DNA from: Mesaphorura yosii
Taxonomy: Eukaryota; Arthropoda; Collembola; Poduromorpha; Tullbergiidae
Direction of reading: 5' to 3'
DNA length: 64,000 nt
Assembly (NCBI GenBank): GCA_009869945.1
Contig: WIXG01000109.1
Location: 62,001-126,000 of the forward strand
In this document: positions 58,442 to 64,000 of the stretch, piece by piece
Position numbering within the stretch: position 1 is the stretch's first letter
Layout: every line of letters starts with the position of its first letter
The notes under the pieces: generated by a model
Told to the model about the DNA's origin: nothing
Database searches by the model: none
What the model saw: the letters and a program-made list of their open reading frames with translations, nothing else
Program-made: the position numbers and the translations under genes

Positions 58442-58993
58442 CGTTATTTATTAGTGCTGGCAATTTGGCAGAAGATAAGATTTGGGTTGACAAGATCCAC
58501 GGACACAAAATATACATCCTACCTTATCGACCACAGAAAGGTTCCTGGCGTCCGTCCATGAAGATTTGTGATTTAGATTTGATTCTTTCTAAAGTAGACT
58601 AGTGCAGACCTGTAATTTAACACGTACAAGACATAAATTCGGGTTATCGGCTTCACTTTCACAACTTGGGAACTTACCTGTTTCAGACGATTCGTCATCA
58701 GTACAGTTGATGATTGATAATGATTTTGTTATTGTTAATTATAATCTGGACATAACATTGGGGTCGGAAGAACTGTTGTTGTTTCCAATCCCGTCTTTGA
58801 GTTTGAATGTTGTTATTGCTTGCGGGAGGCCGAACGTCGGCCAATTTCAAAAAAGAAAGCCGTGGTAGAGAGACGACCTCACTCAATTGAGGCTAGTAGA
58901 ATCTTGCGAGGGAGAAAACTCAATCAGGATTCAGTCGGTATTCAGACGCCCGTTTATTGTTGGTTGGTTTGATTTTGACATAATTGTGTAAGT
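58442..58993. other. Bidirectional promoter region between F-box gene and CRNKL1
   Basis: 552 bp between two divergent ATG codons, with no coding exon inside. No TATA box is obvious, as expected for a housekeeping promoter. Confidence 0.5.
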
Positions 58994-61845
58994 ATGGAGC
59001 AAGCAATGCCGGGAAAGCCCCAGCGCGTCCCGAAAGTGGCCAAGGTAGGTGTTTGCAAGACTTGTTTCCTGCATACTGCAGTAGGAACAATCTAGAGACA
59101 GCGCAAAGAAGGGGCTTCGTTAATTCATTAATATCATTGATAATTTCCACAGGTCAAGAATAAAGCTCCAGCTGAGATTCAGATCACCGCTGAGCAACTT
59201 TTACGAGAAGCGAAGGAGAGAGATTTAGAAATAGTTGCTGCACCGCCGAAGCAAAAGATCTCAGACCCAGAAGAACTTGCTGCCTACCGTCTCAGAAAGC
59301 GAAAAGTCTTTGAGGATGGAATCAGGAAGAATCGGTAAGTATCTCAGTCAACCATTACCTCTAAGTGCCTACAGGTTCTTGTGCTAATAATAGCGTTTTT
59401 TCATTGCCAACTTAGGATGCAAATTGGAAACTGGCTCAAGTATGCGGCCTGGGAAGAATCACAAGGAGAGATTCAGCGCGCTAGGAGCATTTACGAGCGA
59501 TCACTTGATGTTGATCATCGGAACATCACGTTATGGTTACGGTACGCCGAGATGGAAATGAAATGCAGACAAGTGAATCATGCTCGCAATTTGTGGGATC
59601 GAGCTGTAACCTTAATGCCGCGCGTTAATCAGTTTTGGTACAAGTATACATACATGGAAGAAATGTTGGGCAACATAGCTGGTTGTCGACAAGTATTTGA
59701 AAGATGGATGGAATGGCACCCACATGAACAAGCATGGCAGACGTACATTAATTTTGAGCTCCGTTATAAAGAAATTGACAGAGCACGTGGCATCTACGAA
59801 AGATTCGTATTTACGCACCCGGATGTCATCCACTGGATTAAGTACGCAAGATTTGAAGAAAAGCATGGTTACATTCGATCAGCGAGAAAAGTTTACGAAC
59901 GAGCTGTTGAATTCTATGGGGAAGATTACATGGACGAAAGGTTGTTCATTGCCTTTGCCCGATTTGAAGAAAATCAACGAGAGGTTTGTACTTATATTAC
60001 TAGTAGTACACAATGAACTGGTTTTATCCTGTTTGTATTTGAATAATAGCATGAACGAGCTCGAGTAATTTATAAGTACGCACTGGAGCACATCCCGAAA
60101 GAGAAGTCCACCGACCTGTACAAAGCGTACACAATTCACGAAAAGAAATTCGGTGAACGGAGTGGAATAGAAAGTGTAATTACGTCAAAGCGTAGATTTC
60201 AGTATGAAGAGACTTTGGCGGAGAACCCGTATGACTACGACACTTGGTTTGACTATCTCAAATTGTTAGAATCCGCAGACGAAATCGACGTTGAATTGAT
60301 TCGAGACACCTACGAGAAAGCAATTGCGCAAATTCCTCTTGCAAGAGTAAGTGCAGTATGAAACATCTGAGCTATTTTGGTTATTGTGGGTTTGAATATT
60401 ACAGGAAAAATTTTATTGGCGTCGTTATATCTATCTCTGGATAAATTATGCACTGTTCGAGGAATTGACCACTCAAGACATGGAACGAACCCGAGAAGTT
60501 TATAAGACCTGCTTGGATCAGATTCCTCATAAGCAGTTTACGTTTTCTAAGATGTGGTTACTCAGTGCACATTTCGAGGTCAGAATGAAGAATTTACAAG
60601 GAGCAAGAAAGATACTGGTGAGTACTAAGCATGCTCACATCTTTACTGTTCAATACAATGCAACGATGGACGTCCGTTTTTTATCATTGTTTGTGTTTTC
60701 GCAGGGAATGGCAATCGGAAAATGCCCCAAAATTAAAACGTTCCGCGGTTACATTGAGCTGGAAATTCAACTGCGTGAATTTGACCGTTGCCGTATTTTG
60801 TATCAAAAGTTCTTGGAATTTTCTCCAGAAAATTGTACAACGTGGATGAAGTTTGCCGAGTTGGAAGGTTTACTCGGTGATTACGACCGGGCTCGTGCCA
60901 TTTTTGAGCTGGCCGTGAGTCAACCCAAGTTGGACATGCCTGAAATCTTATGGAAAACATTCATTGATTTTGAAATTGAACTCGGCGAGACTGAACGGGC
61001 GAGAGAACTATTCCACCGACTTTTGCAGAGAACACAACACGTGAAGGTAAGTTGCGTTGTATTGAGCCTATCGTGAATTTCCAATCTGACAAGTCCCAAG
61101 TTGGTACAATTTTAAAATATTTTGTCCACAGGTTTGGTTAAGTTTGTCCCAATTTGAATTCCTAATTGGTGACGATGACGCGGCTGCAAGAGCTCGACGT
61201 GTCTTCGAGAAAGGCAATGAAAAACTTCGACACAATGAAAAGGAAGAAAGGCTGATGCTACTTGAAGGATGGAAAGCCTTCGAGTATGAACATGGTACGC
61301 CAGAGACACGTAAAGCCGTCGAAGAAAAACTGCCGAAAAGAATTAAAAAGCGAAGGAAAATCGAAACTGCTGACGGGGTACGTTAATTGATTCATGTAAT
61401 CTCGAAATCAGGATGCATTCGCTACAAAACTTGTGGTTGTGACATTTGATTGATGACTTCTCTCAATTTGCAGTCTGAAGCTGGATGGGAAGAATATTTC
61501 GATTACATATTTCCTGAAGATGAAGCTGCTAAGCCTAATCTCAAGCTCTTGGCAATGGCGAAGATGTGGAAGAAGAAAAAGGAGTTTGGCACCGAAGACG
61601 AGGGAGAGCCAGCAAGACCTCCCACAGATGAACAAAATCAGAAGTCAACTACCAGTGATCTGCCGTCCATGGCGAGAGCTCCGGAAACCGAAGCTGTTAG
61701 TGCTTCCGCCACAGCCTCCATGTCCAGAACCAATCCAGACGAAATTCCTTTAACCAGAGAGGATGATGAAGACGACGAATCAGAATCGGAGTCCTCATCC
61801 TCGGAATCTTCGGAAGAGGAAGAGGAGAATGATAATGAGGATTAG
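58994..61845 (+). CDS. crn: Crooked neck-like splicing factor (CRNKL1 / Clf1 / Syf3)
   Basis: Core component of the NineTeen complex needed for spliceosome activation. Eight exons: 58994-59044, 59153-59334, 59416-59983, 60050-60346, 60405-60617, 60705-61046, 61132-61377 and 61474-61845 (756 residues). After an N-terminal [17 protein letters not shown] and [15 protein letters not shown] segment comes a solenoid of HAT repeats. Examples are [60 protein letters not shown] and [20 protein letters not shown]. Each has the Trp, Glu and Arg-Ala/Ile marks of the family. A basic [11 protein letters not shown] segment is a likely nuclear signal. The last exon encodes a Ser/Glu-rich acidic tail. AATAAA is at 61897-61902. 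Secure identification. Confidence 0.95.
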
Positions 61846-62208
61846 ACGTTTTTTTATTTAAAAGTGTTCAAACTGTACCCTATCGATTTATATTTGAATA
61901 AAAATGAATTTAGATGTATTCACACTTGTTGCAAGCAACGACGAGCATCCAATTTATTTAATTATTAGCGTGAAGTAAAGTTACAGCACAAAGTATTACA
62001 GGTTTGATCAAACGTAAAGAGGAGAGAGAGACCAATTTCATTCGTGCAATAAGGACAATTAAGGAGTCAATTTTGTCTTTTTCGTTATTCATGGGTAAAG
62101 GCTCTGTGCTTCGAATGAACTAAACACATGTGCTGTGGAAGTTAATGACCCAAGTTTAGATATGCAGCATGATTCTCCTTAGAAGTCCTCATCGCACGAA
62201 TCCCACTG
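61846..62208. other. Convergent 3' flanks of CRNKL1 and NAA20
   Basis: About 360 bp with the CRNKL1 AATAAA at 61897-61902. No gene seen. Confidence 0.5.
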
Positions 62209-63003
62209 TCATTCAAGGTCTTCAGGGTGAACCGGATGGTCCAACGGAATGATTGATTTCTTATTCACGTCTGCCGTCAAAGCTTTCCTCATATCTAGAG
62301 ACAGACAATAAGTGTGCATGCGTTAGTTAATCCTCCGCTATAATTGTTTGGCGCCCAATGAGAAAGAGATTTACCGTAGGCGTCTTCATCCGGGTTTCCA
62401 GAATAGTAATTCAGGACAGTCCGGTAAACAATGTAGCCCAAGTTCTTGTACATAGTGATGGCAGTGGTGTTCGAAACCCTCACGAATAAATCGACGAAGT
62501 AGCATTTCTTTCTGCAATCGTAAAGCAAAAAGAAATTAAGTTCGGAGCGATGGACACTTCAATTAATGTCTAACATGTGGAAATGGAACTGGATTCTAAA
62601 CGATAGTAATCAATCGCTCGGCTCACACAACTCACATTTCAGAGATATCTTCAAGGTACTTCATTAGTTTGGCCGCAAGTTGTTCCCTTCGATAAGTTGG
62701 AGCCACGCTGAGGCAAGTTACATGACCGTGCCAGTTTTCTCCTGCGCCCTCAGACTTTCCCATGACTGATAGGTGAAGACACAGGGGTTAAATCAGCATC
62801 ACATGTTAAGAACACTTTGATTTAATGGACTTACTGTATCCTACAATTTCACCAGCAGGATTTTCGAGCTTCTGGAAGTATTCAGGCCATCGAGCTAAAT
62901 AGCTCATGTAAAATGACATACCATACGTTTCAGTCAATGGATCAAAATTAACTTGGTTGAACCGCAGCAGATCCTCACACTTGAATTGTTTTAAACTAGT
63001 CAT
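62209..63003 (-). CDS. Naa20: N-alpha-acetyltransferase 20, NatB catalytic subunit
   Basis: Catalytic subunit of NatB, which acetylates N-termini starting Met-Asp, Met-Glu, Met-Asn or Met-Gln, together with NAA25. Four exons on the - strand: 62835-63003, 62636-62765, 62375-62511 and 62209-62294 (173 residues; family about 175). It has FDPLTETYGMSFYMSYLARW, the GHVTCLSVAPTYRR strand and loop, FVDLFVRVSNTTAITMYKNL, GYIVYRTVLNYYSG, then DEDAYDMRKAL and the tail IIPLDHPVHPEDLE. The acetyl-CoA loop, normally R-R-x-G-x-A, reads RREQLAA: the conserved Gly is Gln. Otherwise the enzyme looks intact. The gene is in the same direction as the partial gene at the window's right edge, 344 bp away. Confidence 0.94.
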
Positions 63004-63346
63004 CTTGAGCAGTAACTAATTACTGACAAAGTCGTACACAAACTTTCACCGTAAACGCATCGAAACAAACTAATGCACCGCTGCAGCATTCGAATTTCGC
63101 ACCTGATAGCTTTTCTCATTGTCTATCATCATCATGCAAGAGATGAAATAGAGAATCGAATCTGTAATCCAGTTTATTAATGCTGTTACAAATTAGGATA
63201 CAATGTGCCATACAATTAAAGCTGCCTGACAATTATTCATCACTCTTTCGAGACTTATTTAAAACTCCAACCAAATACAAAGCATATATGCATGAATGCG
63301 TTTGTCCATGACGGGCGGGCGTAGGTAAGTTTTCATAAGCATTTAT
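63004..63346. other. Spacer between NAA20 and the right-edge gene
   Basis: 343 bp with no coding exon recognised. It contains the NAA20 promoter and the 3' UTR of the next gene. Confidence 0.4.
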
Positions 63347-64000
63347 CTACTTTCTTGGCATCGAAGCCATTTCAGTGATGGTGGCTGTAACAAAATCTGC
63401 ACGATGGACTGTGGCCTTGGCCAGAGCGATTGTATTTCGGGTTCGAGCTCGAAAACCTGCTCAAACATTAGAAACAGCATAATCAAATCATTGAAATCAT
63501 AGCGCTTACATTCTATTGATAAAAGTATGTCATACTTTGCGTATTCCATGGCCCTCAGGTAAATTCCCTCCTGTGAATACGGTGAAAATGAATTCGGGCT
63601 TGAGCACGACGATGGCGAGTACAAGGCCGGCGAAAGGTACGAGGACGAGCTCGCGGATTTTGACAGCCCAGTGGAGTCTTCATTGCGCCTGCGTCTTTCC
63701 AGGTTCCCATATTTGTTGTATTTTAAGAATCTTGACCTCACAGGCAATGGCAGGTACTGGTACCGATATTCCTCAGGCTGTGAATCTTTCGCCGCCGCCG
63801 CCAAACGTTCTGCTCTTCGAACGGTAGACTATACACGGAAATTGGCATTAGACTATCGACAATTGTAGAATGATATCGTTTGCCAGATGGGTCGTGCTCC
63901 AACCAAGCCGAAGGATTCGTCTTTTACCCGATAAATCTGCAAGATATCATTCTTCTTTTGACGCAGTTCCTCCAGCGCGGCCATAAGCTCCTCATTTCCT
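63347..64000 (-). CDS. Unrecognised protein, C-terminal part (5' end beyond the window)
   Basis: Three exons on the - strand: 63928 to beyond 64000, 63510-63828 and 63347-63456, joined in frame to TAG at 63347-63349. The visible start is a coiled-coil helix (ELMAALEELRQKKNDILQIY). Then come a segment rich in Tyr and Leu (EEYRYQYLPLPVRSRFLKYN), a basic NLERRRRNED run and a Ser/Pro/Tyr-rich low-complexity stretch. A final helical part follows (GIYLRAMEYAKYDILLSIEC), ending in a basic tail. The last intron (63457-63509) is short but has GTAAGC and CAG. Without it the frame runs to a stop at 63343 with a different tail. No family recognised, and no function is claimed. Confidence 0.55.

Noticed and set aside
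1..64000. CRISPR arrays, operons, prophage, insertion sequences or intact transposons
   Set aside because: None seen. The window is ordinary intron-containing animal nuclear DNA, and the only transposon-like signal is the 143-bp inverted repeat.

Overview
The window is nuclear DNA of an invertebrate animal, most likely an arthropod. Almost every gene is split by short GT-AG introns (mostly 60-150 bp), AATAAA-type poly(A) signals follow several stop codons, a eukaryotic tRNA gene with internal A and B boxes is present, and the proteins are animal orthologues: a Dronc-like CARD caspase, HENMT1, MRPL19, EDF1/MBF1, CRNKL1, NAA20, ENOPH1 and a PWWP/IBD chromatin protein. The mix of DBH-like monooxygenases, SLC22 carriers, CAP proteins, F-box proteins, a ricin-type lectin and a bacillopeptidase-like subtilase resembles springtail (Collembola) gene content. 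That placement is inference from gene content, not proof. Exon boundaries were set by hand from splice consensus, reading-frame continuity and comparison between paralogues. Every multi-exon model with both ends inside the window sums to a whole number of codons.

Layout. 1-3.3 kb: the 3' end of a Tudor-domain gene, then mitochondrial ribosomal protein L19. 4.6-13.4 kb: two SLC22-type transporters on the + strand, with an intronless secreted subtilase on the - strand between them. 14.1-22.8 kb: two copper monooxygenases of the DBH/MOXD1 family with a secreted beta-trefoil lectin between them; a 143-bp inverted-repeat element lies behind the first. 23.4-26.6 kb: EDF1/MBF1, tRNA-Ala(UGC), and an F-box/leucine-rich protein. 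26.9-31.5 kb: three secreted CAP-domain genes in tandem on the - strand, at different stages of divergence. 32.4-37.6 kb: the piRNA/siRNA methyltransferase HENMT1, a CARD initiator caspase and a Kazal protein. 39.2-45.0 kb: a small orphan gene apparently broken by an 11-bp tandem duplication, enolase-phosphatase E1, an orphan secreted protein and a fatty-acid-binding protein. 46.8-49.1 kb: a GH20 hexosaminidase D-like enzyme. 49.1-52.9 kb is gene-poor. 53-63 kb: a PWWP/IBD (LEDGF/HDGF-like) protein, an F-box protein, CRNKL1 and NAA20. The right edge holds the 3' part of an unrecognised - strand gene.

Housekeeping genes (MRPL19, EDF1, ENOPH1, CRNKL1, NAA20) alternate with small, locally duplicated families of secreted or membrane proteins (SLC22 x2, MOXD x2, CAP x3). 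I find no operon, CRISPR array, prophage or intact transposon, and no coherent new multi-gene system. The observations most worth following are the intronless subtilase (possible horizontal transfer), the 11-bp duplication, the inverted-repeat element, the Gly-to-Gln change in the NAA20 acetyl-CoA loop, and the CAP and MOXD families caught in the act of diverging.
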